A DNA stretch of 64,000 nucleotides. Origin: Undaria pinnatifida. Lineage: Eukaryota; Sar; Phaeophyceae; Laminariales; Alariaceae. A program made the position numbers and the translations under genes. Positions 12,340 through 22,400 of this stretch are shown here, piece after piece; within the stretch, counting starts at the first letter, position 1, and each line of letters begins with the position of its first letter. The notes beneath the pieces are model-generated. The model made no database searches. It saw nothing but the letters and a program-made list of their open reading frames with translations, and had not been told where the DNA came from. The stretch is taken from assembly GCA_012845835.1 (NCBI GenBank), contig JABAKD010000027.1, positions 5,759,465-5,823,464 of the forward strand. Direction: 5' to 3'.

Positions 12340-12795
12340 ATACGGGCGTCCTTGGGTCTGGGCCAGCCCGAACCACGCCCGTCCAAAGAGCTCGAGCCCC
12401 TGAAGGTGATAGTTTTTGTCTTGTTTACCCCCGTATCCTCGTTAGGAACCCTTAAAACTGACATGTACATTGCTTTATATTACCCCTTTGACCCTTTGTA
12501 CAGCTCGCGCCAACCACGTTTTGGGGAGAAAATACTTGGGAGTTTGTATGGGATTTGCTGGAACCCTTGAAGGTGCTTTCCCATTTCTTCGCACTGCCCA
12601 TGTAACCGCGTTGGGGGACCCTGATTTCGACGTTCAGATTGCTTTAGATTACCCCTTTTACCCCTTTAGAACTCGATTCCGTCCACCTTTTGAGGAAAAA
12701 CTACTTGGAATTAGTATAATGGGTTTGGGCCGGCCCGGTTTGGGCCAGCCCGAACCACGCCCGTCGAAAGAGCTCGAAGCACTGAAGGTCAGATA
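12340..12795 (+). repeat. direct repeats of GGGCCAGCCCGAACCACGCC
   Basis: GGGCCAGCCCGAACCACGCC followed by CGTC-AAAGAGCTCGA occurs near 12361 and 12740, about 380 bp apart. Between them are two copies of the ACTTGGAATTAGTATA-type repeat with TTAGATTACCCCTTTTACCC heads. The whole looks like a degenerate tandem array of one composite unit. Confidence 0.6.
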
Positions 12796-13062
12796 TGTTT
12801 TGCTACGTCGTGCTGAAAGGGGCATGCTACACTATCCCCACCACGACTTGGGGTAACCTTACCCACGACCAAGATGTGATGGCGTTTTTGTAGCGGGGGA
12901 TCCGAAAACGAAACCCTTGGTTGGCGTCGACGGCTGATGTTGTACCTTTTTCATAGTAGGGGTGGTGCCTTATTTTTATGGGTATCCTCGCTTGAGGAGC
13001 TTTCTACCCTACCCAAACATCGACTTTCACAAAGATGAAGGTGCAGCCCGATCAACAATCTC

Positions 13063-13118
13063 ATGACTGATGTGGTAAACAACGACTGATGTGGTAAACG
13101 GCGACTGATGTGGTTAAC
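13063..13118 (+). repeat. short tandem repeat GACTGATGTGGTAAAC
   Basis: Three units of GACTGATGTGGTAAAC plus a short spacer, 18-20 bp apart. The last unit reads GGTTAAC. Confidence 0.75.
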
Positions 13119-13617
13119 ATTGAACGGTGTTTTACTGAACGCCAGAGGGACCAGAGATAACACGGTCTGGCCTTTCGCTTAGGCGCTGGCCAGCTACCTA
13201 CCCCTCACTGCTTTGATCGCACAGCTTACACGGCACCGTCCCTCGCCCTTCAACGTGGGCCTACGTACCTAGCTGCGGAAACGTCTCGAAGTAGTATTCC
13301 CTCACCAGTGGTGTACTCTTGTACTACTGCCAGCCGATAGAACAGTAGTAACCCGGCAAGTAACCCTCGTATGCGAATAAACGACTGGTTTCTCCGCTCT
13401 CTGCTCCCCAGGCGGTGTTTTCTTTGCTGTGTTCGAATGGTGTATTGTGGGGTTCCTCGATTGAGAAAAAAAACCGTCCCCCTTGAGTTTGAAACGAGGG
13501 GGCGAAAAATGTGCAACCCCTATCGAAGAACGCGTCGAAATTACTGCACGGCATACCCTGCCCTGCCATGCATGAAATATGTTGAGCGTGTCCCAAAGTG
13601 AGGGATTGTCAACCTTT

Positions 13618-14142
13618 CGCACCTCAGACAGATGACGATCTGTTACGGGGACATACAGCAGTAGTGTTCAGCAGTGACGAGCACCAAATGTGGTTAGTAG
13701 AAGCGAAATATTTTAGGGTTTTGTGTTATATTCGTGGGTCCTGATTACTGTCGTCCTCCGTGATGGATGATCTAGATCCTGTGTGTATCGTTGTGGTATG
13801 TTGTGCAGGATCTGTGTGGCACATACCCAACGCAGGAGACGCGAGCCAGGTTATTCAGATTGTCCGGTTCCCGCTCCGCAACGTGATGTTCAGGCCATGC
13901 AGCAGATCATGCCGACCGGTGATAGTGATCTGTCTTCCCTGAAAGAGAGCCAGATTATTCTTATAGACCAGTGATCTGTCTTCCCGGAATGAGAGCGAGA
14001 TTGTTCAGATAGATAGTCCGGCTCCCACCCGGCAACATTATATATAGGCCATGCAGCAGATCATCGAGACCAGTGGTCTGTTTGCCCTGAAGGACACAGA
14101 TGTTACAGATCATCAGTAGGGATATGGTCTGTCCGAGGTGCG
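13618..14142. mobile_element. TIR element, CACGTCGGACAGAT family, copy 2
   Basis: The left end CGCACCTCAGACAGATGACG and the right end GGTCTGTCCGAGGTGCG are inverted repeats. The interior is a tandem duplication of about 135 bp. Each half carries TTATTCAGAT or TTGTTCAGAT, CGGTTCCCGCTCCGCAAC-like sequence, GGCCATGCAGCAGATCAT and GTGATCTGTCTTCCC. No transposase frame is present. Confidence 0.7.
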
Positions 14143-14558
14143 CGTCCCTTGTATGGCGCATATACAGCGACGGAGAAAATGACGAGTGCGGTTTTATCAA
14201 CAGAGACGCGTGCGACGATAACGGTGCACCTATCCCCGTCGCTGTGTGCCTCCTCGCATTAAGGAAACCCAACAACTGGCTGTGATATAACGCGAAAATA
14301 CAAGCCGAACAGCAACGCCCCATGGCCTATTCATACGCCGTCGGCTCCCTCATAGGAAGGAGCCCCGCGAGAAACTCAGCCTGATTTACGGGAACATAAG
14401 AGAGTGGGGAGCGGTCACACCAAGTGTAATGTGGAACACGCCCTTTCTTCAATCAGAAACCCATTCTGGACCAGTACCAAGGTTTCTTATCGGAAGGCCG
14501 GTACTGTAGGTATACAGCGAGTGATGCGACCGACATTGGGTATGATAGTTGAATTTAG

Positions 14559-14796
14559 CAGGGATTTTCACCGGTGAGGACCCGGCCCGCGGGTCGGATC
14601 GGGTCAGAACGCTCAAGAAATCCCGCAGTTCGAGTCGGGGCGGTTCGGGTCTCTTTTGCGAGATCCGACCCAGGAGACTTGGCCCGACCCGTGAAAAGCC
14701 TGCCTTTCACGGGTCGGATCGGGTCACCCTGACCGGTTCCAACCACCTGAGCTGATCCGAACCGGGAGACTCGATCCGACCCGTCACAAGCCCTGG
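14559..14796. mobile_element. two abutting CAGGGCTTTTCACGGGTC-family elements
   Basis: The first runs from CAGGGATTTTCACCGG at 14559 to GACCCGTGAAAAGCCTG at about 14702. The second runs from CCTGCCTTTCACGGGTCGG to GACCCGTCACAAGCCCTGG at about 14796. Both contain GATCGGGTCA-type motifs without an expanded CCGAC array. A truncated copy (right end only, GACCCGTGAAAAGCCCT) lies at 15266-15339. Confidence 0.65.
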
Positions 14797-15265
14797 AATA
14801 CAGGAGCCCCGTAACTCAGAAATGTATTCACCCCAATGGGCTAGGTATACAAGGGACGATAATGTAGAAAGCCAACGACATTGGGACACACGGCTACGGT
14901 AAACGTGCAACGTTTTTATTCTGAGGCCCCCCCCTTCTCACATTGAGGAGCTCTTATGGACTCGCTCCGAAATTGGATGTGAGCAATTCTGAAGGTGCAC
15001 CCAGACGCACAACCCCGGTGTGGCGTTGGTGTACGAAACTATCCTTTTGCAAAGCAAGCATGGCATGCCGATGGTTTTGAGGTAAGGAGCCCCGCTCTCC
15101 AGAAAACGTTGTTGCCAGAAAGTGCTAGCTCTGTCGTGCTTTTGTTCTATGGTAGCACGCATCTCGAGTAGATGGGTAGTCTAGCTAAGGAGCCCCATCG
15201 CTCGAAAACGTTTTGGCCAAGAAGTGCTGACTCTGTCGTTCTATCGCTGTATCCTTGAGGTTGCA

Positions 15266-15339
15266 AATCTCACGGATCGGGTCAGGTCACCTTGATTCGT
15301 CTCGATCCGCGAATAATGGTCCGACCCGTGAAAAGCCCT
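15266..15339. mobile_element. truncated CAGGGCTTTTCACGGGTC-family element
   Basis: The right end CCGACCCGTGAAAAGCCCT is intact. The left side begins at TCTCACGGATCGGGTCAGG without the CAGGGCTTT terminus. Confidence 0.6.
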
Positions 15340-15869
15340 ATTTATGAGCCCTTCAGGAGCGCTTCAATATGAAATTTGCATTCCTCCATATTACCCCTTT
15401 GCCCCCTTTAAAAGTGCACTCCCACGAGCGTTTTGGGCACGAACCACTTGCAATTGGTACGGGATACTTTGTGTAGTGAGAACAAGATTAAACCTGGACC
15501 CCCACGGTTTTATGGCGGCAAACCACTTGGAGTTTGACTCGGTTCATTTTCGCAGAAGTATAAGGGTTACGTACCCCAACAATGTCTTTAAGATGACCCT
15601 TTTAGCACCGCACTCCCGCCATGGGGACAAAACACTTGGAGTTGGACTATTAATATTAATAGGATCATTTTAGGGGCTGGAAATGGGTTAAACTGGTGGT
15701 AGGTTATAGGTCAGTTGAGGTCAGGTTAGCTTCACCTTGCTGAGCGCATTTTTTTTTTCGCTTGTGTTGGCTTCGTGCTTCTTCCTGCTTTTTTTTGGTT
15801 ATGTACGTGTCTTATCGTGGATATTTCGGTCGGTTTGCCTTGATTCGAAAATGATTGTAAACCATTTCG

Positions 15870-16360
15870 CTACTGCAAGATTATTCGACACTAAGTCCCT
15901 ACTTATGCACACACTATTCCGCTGTAATTCCCTACCAGGTATGCAATCATTGTCCCACACTAATTTCCTATGCAATCATTAGCCCACACTTATTTGTTCA
16001 ATCAATGAACTCGAAAAGTTATCGTCGGTTTGGTTATGATGGTGTGCTCCTGAATACTACTGGTGCAGTACGTGGCGAGGGGAGCGCCCCCGAGATCCCT
16101 GATACGAAGTCGGCGAGGTTCAATGAACGAGCTCCGAAACAAAGATAGGCTCAGATGCGAATGTTCTATCCACATTAGTCACGCGACTCAGTAGCTCAGC
16201 GGGTAGTGCTACGTATATAACCACCAAAAGCTGCAAGCATGGCCCCACACTTTTCTACTGCAGATGTTACCCCGCACTAATTCCTACTGGAAGCGTTATC
16301 CCATGCTAATTCCTGCTGGAAGCGTTATCCCTCACTATTTCCTAGTGACGTGTCCCAGAA
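15870..16360 (+). repeat. scattered CACTAATTCC repeats
   Basis: Short units of the form CCCACACTAATTCCTA followed by (C/T)TGGAAGCGTTATCC recur about every 30-40 bp near 15925-15990 and 16245-16350, and again in degenerate form at 19770-20055. A run of 17 C lies at about 16447-16463. The A-box-like TAGCTCAGCGGGTAG at about 16191 has no matching B box. Confidence 0.5.
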
Positions 16361-16564
16361 ACGTGGGTATTAGTCTGAGGAGGGTTAACCGGTGATGCCG
16401 GCCATCAAGGTCACGTTTGACCTGCGCTGACAGACCCCCGACTAACCCCCCCCCCCCCCCCCCGAGTGATGTGCCCCTACTGAAGTGATAAGTTTCACAG
16501 CTTTTGGGGGTTGTAAGTTGTCTTTCCGCTATATGTTAACCGAGTGTTTTTATTTTTTGTTGAA

Positions 16565-16642
16565 TCGTGACAAATACGTCAGCTGCGAGTTCGACCAATA
16601 GAGTGGACGTTATTTCTTTTGGCAAGCGGCGTGAAACGTCGG
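16565..16642 (+). repeat. GTCAGCTGTGAGTTCGACC repeat, copy 1
   Basis: ACGTCAGCTGCGAGTTCGACC, then AGTGGACG and GGCAAGCGGCGTG. Relatives are at 38821, 39291, 41158, 51901 and 55319. The motif GAGTTCGACC resembles a Pol III B box, but I see no A box upstream. Confidence 0.5.
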
Positions 16643-16869
16643 CTGAGCGTATTTTCTCGTATTTTTTCCACATGTGAGTATGTACGCGCCAAGCTGTGTG
16701 TGAACAGCAAATTTTAATCGTTGTACGTATACAACTGCAGCTTGCGCTGCCGGGGTAGTAACGAGGACCGCCGATAGGGACAGCTCACGCTATCGTTATT
16801 GTGGGAGCCGAAGGACACGCCAGCTAGCGCTGGACTGCGAAGGCAATTGATTTGAATCGATACACGACG

Positions 16870-16945
16870 TGTATGAACGTACGTAGAATTGCGGTGAGCT
16901 TGAGCTTTATTTTTCCCCATCCGCCGGAGGTTTAAAAAAATAAGT
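16870..16945 (-). repeat. TCCTCCGGCGGATGGGGAAA repeat, inverted copy
   Basis: The + strand shows CCCCATCCGCCGGAGGTTT preceded by GGTGAGCTTGAGCTTTAT, the reverse complement of the copies at 11459 and 28468. Confidence 0.6.
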
Positions 16946-17179
16946 TGTACGTATGCTCCAAGCTGTGTGAACAGTAATATGTAATTTGTATGCACCAAGC
17001 TGTGTATGACCCGTACTGATGTAGTATGTGTGCCTGTCTGCCTGTCTTGTCTGTCTTGTGCTGCCTTTGCCGCCACGTGTGGGCTTCGGGGCTGGTCGTG
17101 TAGGGGCAGAGCACCGTTAGCTTCAAATGGGATATTACACCAGTACAGAACTTGATGCCAGGTGCCAGATAGAAGACAT

Positions 17180-17300
17180 TGTAGAGTGTCTTGTGACCGC
17201 GGACTACATGTTGGCGATGAGTTATTGCGAGAACACAACGACAGCAACAATAACATCAACAGCAGCTAGCGTCCATGATGTGGCAGTGTGCACAGCTGTT
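17180..17300 (+). repeat. dispersed repeat shared with 26525-26640
   Basis: GTAGAGTGTCTTGTGACCGC-GGACTACATGTTGGCGATGAG here matches GTTAAGAGCCTGTCCTGTGACCACGGACTAGATGGTGGCGATGAG near 26532, followed in both by TGTGAGAAC-AC and ATGATG-CAGTGTG. Class unknown. Confidence 0.45.
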
Positions 17301-17408
17301 AGTTGTAGTTGTAGGTGTTGCAAGCAACGATGCTCCAGAGCTCTACCTGGTATAGAATACAGGTCTTTTGGGGCGCGTCACTGCCTCTTTTGGCCTTTTT
17401 GTAACACA

Positions 17409-17567
17409 GTGGATATCCCTTTATAATCCCGGTTTCCCGCTATACTGCCTGTGAAATCACTTGGTACATATGGGAACAACCGGTAGTAGCAGTATGCGGA
17501 GTAGTGTCGGTTGCCGCTATAGTGCCGGTGTTTCCGGCTGGCACATAGCGACACTATAGAGGGACCG
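17409..17567 (+). mobile_element. MITE, GTGGTCC family, copy 2
   Basis: The left end GTGGATATCCCTTTATAATC and right end ACTATAGAGGGACCGC are imperfect inverted repeats. The interior has GCCTGTGAAATCACTTGG, GTATGCGGAGTAGTG and CCGGTGTTTCCGGCTGGCAC, as in the other copies. Confidence 0.7.
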
Positions 17568-18089
17568 CTAGTGTAGCTTTAGTGTATCGAGGCGGTCAGC
17601 CAAGACGTTAAGCCGCAATCTCCTACGATTAGAGTATCTGATTGCAGGAGGGATTCTCTGCGCGTACTTTGTCAGGTACAAGGCAGCAGTATGTAGCAGG
17701 GTATGGTGGCGGTCAAAACTGTGCTTGGTGTGTTTTGTGGTGGTGTTACCACTTGTACACTGCAAGAAACCCGCTGGACAAAAAACTAAAGAGAAGGCGT
17801 GACAGGCAAACTCGATACGCCGCTGTTGTTGGTTAGTCTGCCACATCATTGGACTACCTGTTCTCGTTATTTGCTCGCGTGATAGAAGTTGTATTTCATC
17901 GTCGCGTGATCTTTGTCAGACCTCGTACTATCTTGGCAAAATCGATCGCATTATTCTAGAGAGTGTTGCCGTCAGCATTTTGTAGTGTTGCAACTGGTAA
18001 TAGGGGAATGATGGGAGAAATGCTCGGGCCGTGCCAACAGCTTCAAGCGCTTCCTACTGCGTATCGTGTGAATCGCTTTCGCACTGCAG

Positions 18090-18225
18090 TAAGGATTTCC
18101 CGATAAGGCGGTCTGAGTAAGTCGATATCCCGATATATGGCGATCAAAATCGGGTGGCGCGACTGGGGAATTGCACTCATAACCCGGAATGAATAAGGCT
18201 GCTTCCCCCAATACGGCGGTAGTCA
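18090..18225 (+). repeat. AAGGCGG dispersed repeat, copy 2
   Basis: GATAAGGCGGTCTGAGTAAG, ATCCCGATATATGGCGATC and GGCGCGACTGGGG match copies at 222-370 and 40668-40805 (inverted). Confidence 0.6.
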
Positions 18226-18409
18226 TATAAGTTCTGTATTATCTGCGTTTATGCTTGCCCGGTTCAAGTTTGGTCCAAGTGTGCAGATAAAAAGAGCTCG
18301 TCAAGGTTCGCCTTATGCAGGCCGACCACCAGCTTCAAACGGATGAACCGGCCAACGATCGGTGTACATGCGCACTGTGTTACTCTGGTCACGATGCCGC
18401 CCCGCCGCC

Positions 18410-18542
18410 TTCATGCATCAACCCGAAAACCGGCCATCAATCATTCGTTTTTGCCTCCCCCCTCCCCCTTTTTTTTTTCTGCACTCGTCAACCCGAAAAA
18501 CAATCATCTATACCCCCCCCCTGCCCTCCCCCCCCCCCCCCC
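18410..18542 (+). repeat. TCAACCCGAAAA units with C-rich tails
   Basis: GCATCAACCCGAAAACC and CTCGTCAACCCGAAAAAC are each followed by C-rich runs. Two more versions lie at about 19143 and 19211. The C tract at 18526-18542 immediately precedes the SINE-like element. Confidence 0.55.
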
Positions 18543-19125
18543 TAATATATATAATAGTTGGCCTCTGTTGGCACCGACGCTGTAAAACATTATATCAGGT
18601 ATGTATATTGGGGTTGGCGTTGGTTGGCAACGACGCTGTAAAACATGCCAGTCACTGAGTGAGCTAGGCAACCAGGGTATCGTTTTTTTTTTTTGCAGTC
18701 ACCATGATGGTTATCGAGTTAGATCATATTGTGCGGAGTGGAGAACCCTAATCCGCACAAGGGGAATAATCGCATCACGTAGTGTGAATATGGTAAGGCA
18801 CCCACGAGGCAGTTACATAGCAATTCATATTGCTGTCTCTGGAGTGGCCACACCAGAAAACAAAGTAACTCCTTGGCGCTGTCACCCGTAAGCAAGAAAG
18901 TAGGCGCATGGTGCCGAAGTTCATCTTACGAGCGGTTCTTGGAAGGATGCAGTTCACCCTTCATGCGACTCGCCGAACACCTCATGGCGCTTCGCGCTTG
19001 GTGCAAGCAGTATCTGCCTGGTTGATGAAAACCCGACGTGCTCCGTCCCAGCAAAGTAGGGATGCGAGGGTCTATGGTCATACGACTGCGGCCATGCGCA
19101 AACTGAGTACACCCCCGCGGTCACC
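18543..19125 (+). mobile_element. C-tailed SINE-like element, full-length copy 1
   Basis: About 580 bp non-coding, matched along most of its length by 56128-56800. It begins with two tandem TTGGC...TTGGCA(A/C)CGACGCTGTAAAACAT modules. It continues with AGTCACCATGATGGTTAT, CGCACAAGGGGAATAATCGC, GTGAATATGGTAAGGCACC and GGCGCTTCGCGCTTGGTGCA, and ends CCGACGTGCTCCGTCCC, GGGATGCGAGGGTCTATGGTCA, CTGAGTACACCCCC. The 3' part is shared with the LINE at 31447-34892. It lies upstream of the first recognised ligase exon and may be in its first intron. Confidence 0.8.
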
Positions 19126-19302
19126 ACTTTTTTTTTTTTTTTTCATTCAACCCGAAAAGCGACCCTAAAGCCCCCCCCCCCCCCCCCGCCCCGCTCCGTT
19201 TTTTTCTGCAATCATGCATCAACCCTAAAACCGAACACCAATCCAACCCACCTCGCCCTCTTTCCCATTCTTTCCCCCTCTCCCCTTTTTTTTGCTGATC
19301 AG

Positions 19303-19403
19303 AACGCCATACTAGGCGCCAAGACTGGATCTGAACTGATAGCAGCGTTGGGACAAGTCGAGGGAGAAGACCAGTGGGAAGAACAGCCGGACCTCTACGA
19401 GTG
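19303..19403 (+). CDS. HUWE1-like: ligase exon 1 of model (first recognised), DUF908 N-terminus
   Basis: The acceptor is CTGATCAG after a C/T-rich tract and the donor GTGGGT. It encodes [23 protein letters not shown] (last Trp split), matching the family pattern of acidic residues followed by a CELYHW-type motif before the first DUF908 helix. It ends in phase 2, which exon 2 completes to Trp. It starts on a codon boundary, so at least one coding exon with the start Met lies upstream. Confidence 0.7.
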
Positions 19404-22400
19404 GTGGGTGGCCTGCGGTTTTGCTTTGGACGTCGCCCTCCTTGTTTAGTTGAACCCCACTCACCTGTCAGGGATGAACCATTCAAGCCCTTTTTCTACT
19501 TGCCAAACGTTGCACAAGTCGGACATGACCAGATAGCTATTCGTAGCATGCGTCTCACAGGACAGACAGATCCCTGCTCTATGTGATCTGTATGGCGCGT
19601 AGATCATGCTATCTGGTGGGAACCGTGTGATCTACGTGAAGTAGCACATGTTTCCTAGGTTTAATCTGTAGCACACAGATTCTGCGCCGCATATCGTCAA
19701 GGCAGAGATAGGATCTAGATGACGTGTATGATCTGTATGATCTAGATTGGTGATCTGTCCGTCGTACTGAAACGTTGTCCCTCACTAGTGTACGAATTCC
19801 AAGTAATCTTGTACCAAGAAACGTGGGTGCACTTCTAAAGGGTGTAATAGCACCTTATTATACCTTTATTACCACTGCAAACATAGTCCCACACTACTTC
19901 CAAGTAGTTTTTTGCCTTTGTTAAAATTGCGAAAAAGTATCCCTTGTTAGTTCCAGGTAGTAGTTCGTGCTCCAAAACGTTGTCGGTTCCAAAGGGGTTG
20001 TACTATAAATACAATCTTCTGACCACTTACCAATTTTGTCCCACACTAGGAATGGTCGTAGGGGTGATGCATGTTCGGTATGCTATGTTGTCATGCGCGT
20101 GCTGCCCCGCCTTGTCCGTGTTTGTCTCCCTTGACCTTCCTGTTGTCCTTACTGGGCACCGCGACAAACGTCATATAGTACAAGTACAATGCAGTGGTTT
20201 TTTGTACCATGTAGTAGGCGGTATGTCGTAATAGAAGCAGCAGTGGTGGTAGCAAGTGGTGCGTAATTTGTTTTACACGTACAGTTGCGTATCCTCCGTG
20301 TTCACGTTGTTCTTGTTCTTACTCGTTTACCGTATGTTTGAAACATAGCATCAGCCGCCGACGTAGAATGAACTGTCTGAAAGTTTATTTCCGGGTCCTG
20401 CACACCACACCTCCTTGTCCGCCTTCTTGTTGTCCCGCCCCCACTATCTTATGATAGGTGCGATGTTCTTGATCGTATTGATGACGCCTTGGAAAATGCA
20501 ATGCACCAAGACCCGTCTCTCCTCCTAATACAGCCCATCAGCCAGCAGAAGGCTGCTACCGCCACCGGCGCCGCGGCCGCCACCACCACCGCCGCCGCTG
20601 CTGCTGCTGTCACTGGTGTGGCCTTGGGAGCCGCGGACGTCGTCGCAAAGGTGGAGGCCGTGGCGGAAAACGTCGACAGCCTTGGCAGTGACAACAGGCC
20701 GGGGGAGGTGGTGCTGTGCTGTCTGCAGTTTCTTGCGGTCTTGTTGAGGAACTGCGTCAACAAGCATGTCTTCAGCTCGTCCGAGGTGTGTGTGTGTTTC
20801 AGTCGTGTGCTACGATAGGGGCACTTTTTGACCAAATATATCTGGCGGACGAGGCCCCTCAATTGAATCCAGGGCTTTTCGCGGGTCGGATTACTTGTCG
20901 CGAGTCGGATCGTGTCAGGGGTGACCCGGCCCGACCCGAGATATTTGAAAACCTCCTTACCCGACCCGACCCGACCCGACCCGACCCGACCCGACCCGAC
21001 CCGACCCGACCCGACCCGACCCGACCCGACCCGACCCGACCCGACCCGACCCGGCTCGACCCGTGATATTTGGAAAGCTCCTGACCCGACTCAACTCGAC
21101 CCGTGAGATTTTCAGCACTTGCTGACCCGACCCGATTCGACCCGGGGGGGGTTGAAATGCCTCCTGACCCGACCCGCGGGCCGGGTCATGTCCCGTGAAA
21201 AGCGTTGCTCAAATAGACTATTAACAACAATCTACCCCGTAATGTTGGGATTCCATTTGTGCTTTTATATATCGTTCATGGTATACGTAGGCCATGAGGC
21301 TGTTCCTTGGGTTAACGCCTTGACAAGTGGAAACCGTTTTTTGGGAAAATTACTTGGAACTAGTATAGGGAGGGGTTTGGGGGCTCTAAAGGAGTCAAGG
21401 GTGCAAATGTCATGAACGCCAGTTTTTGGGTAAGATGAAAGAGCTAATCAAGAGAGAAAGCCTCAGATATGTTTAAGGTATGCCCATTCCCTAGCACGTT
21501 CCTTCGGTGACGCGTGCGTGTGTGGCGTCTATGTGTGTTTTGTGTGTATGTGTTTACTTGTATTTTATGAATTATTCTAACAACAAATCCATGTACTACT
21601 GTATTCCTACCAGATATACGCTATTTCAGTGACGTGTGTGTCAATGACGTGCTTGTGTGGATTCCAAATGTGTTGCGTATTTTTTTGTGTTTTGTGTATT
21701 GTGTGCGTACGTTAGTTGGTGCAGCACTCATTATTGGTGCAGTACTTCTGTACTGCATCCTAGATCATATTTCAGCGATATGGTAAAAGCGGGTCGTTTT
21801 GTGTGCGTGTCCGCGTCTGTGTGCCACGATGTGCGTGTGTCTCTGCTTTGGGAGTGATTTGTGTTCACGGTTTGGATGCGGGTGTCCACGGTTTGTGTGG
21901 TTTTGTGTTCATGCTGTGTTGGTATTCGCGATTTGCGGGTGTATGTTTACGATTTATATGTGTGTCCACGGTTTGTGTTAGTAGCATGTAATGTATCTCT
22001 GTTGCGATTTCAGCACTACCAAAACCCTCCCCCCGTTTGGACCCCTCACCTCCCCCCCCCCTCCCCCCGTTCTCCCCCCTCCTCTCTCCTCCTGCCCCCC
22101 CCCCCCCCCCCCCCCCTTCCCCCGCTCCGGCCCTCCCTTTTTCCACAACCCTGGCGTCGACCCCATAATTTTTCTAATGTGTGTGGGCTGTTATTTTCTG
22201 TGTTCCTGCCCGTTCTCGCCTTGCCTGTTGCGCTTCTATGTTATCTGCAGCACCTGCGCGCTCTGCTGGCGGCAGCGGATGATGCGGTGGCGGAGAGCGC
22301 TTTGAAATGTCTGACGCTGCTAAACGTGCCCCCGCTGTCGCACAGGCATCAACAGGTGGGATTGAATGGGATGGGACAGGATTGGGCGGGATGGGACGGC

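Noticed and set aside
16185-16260. Possible tRNA gene (TAGCTCAGCGGGTAG)
   Set aside because: A-box-like motif only; no T arm, B box or acceptor pairing follows.
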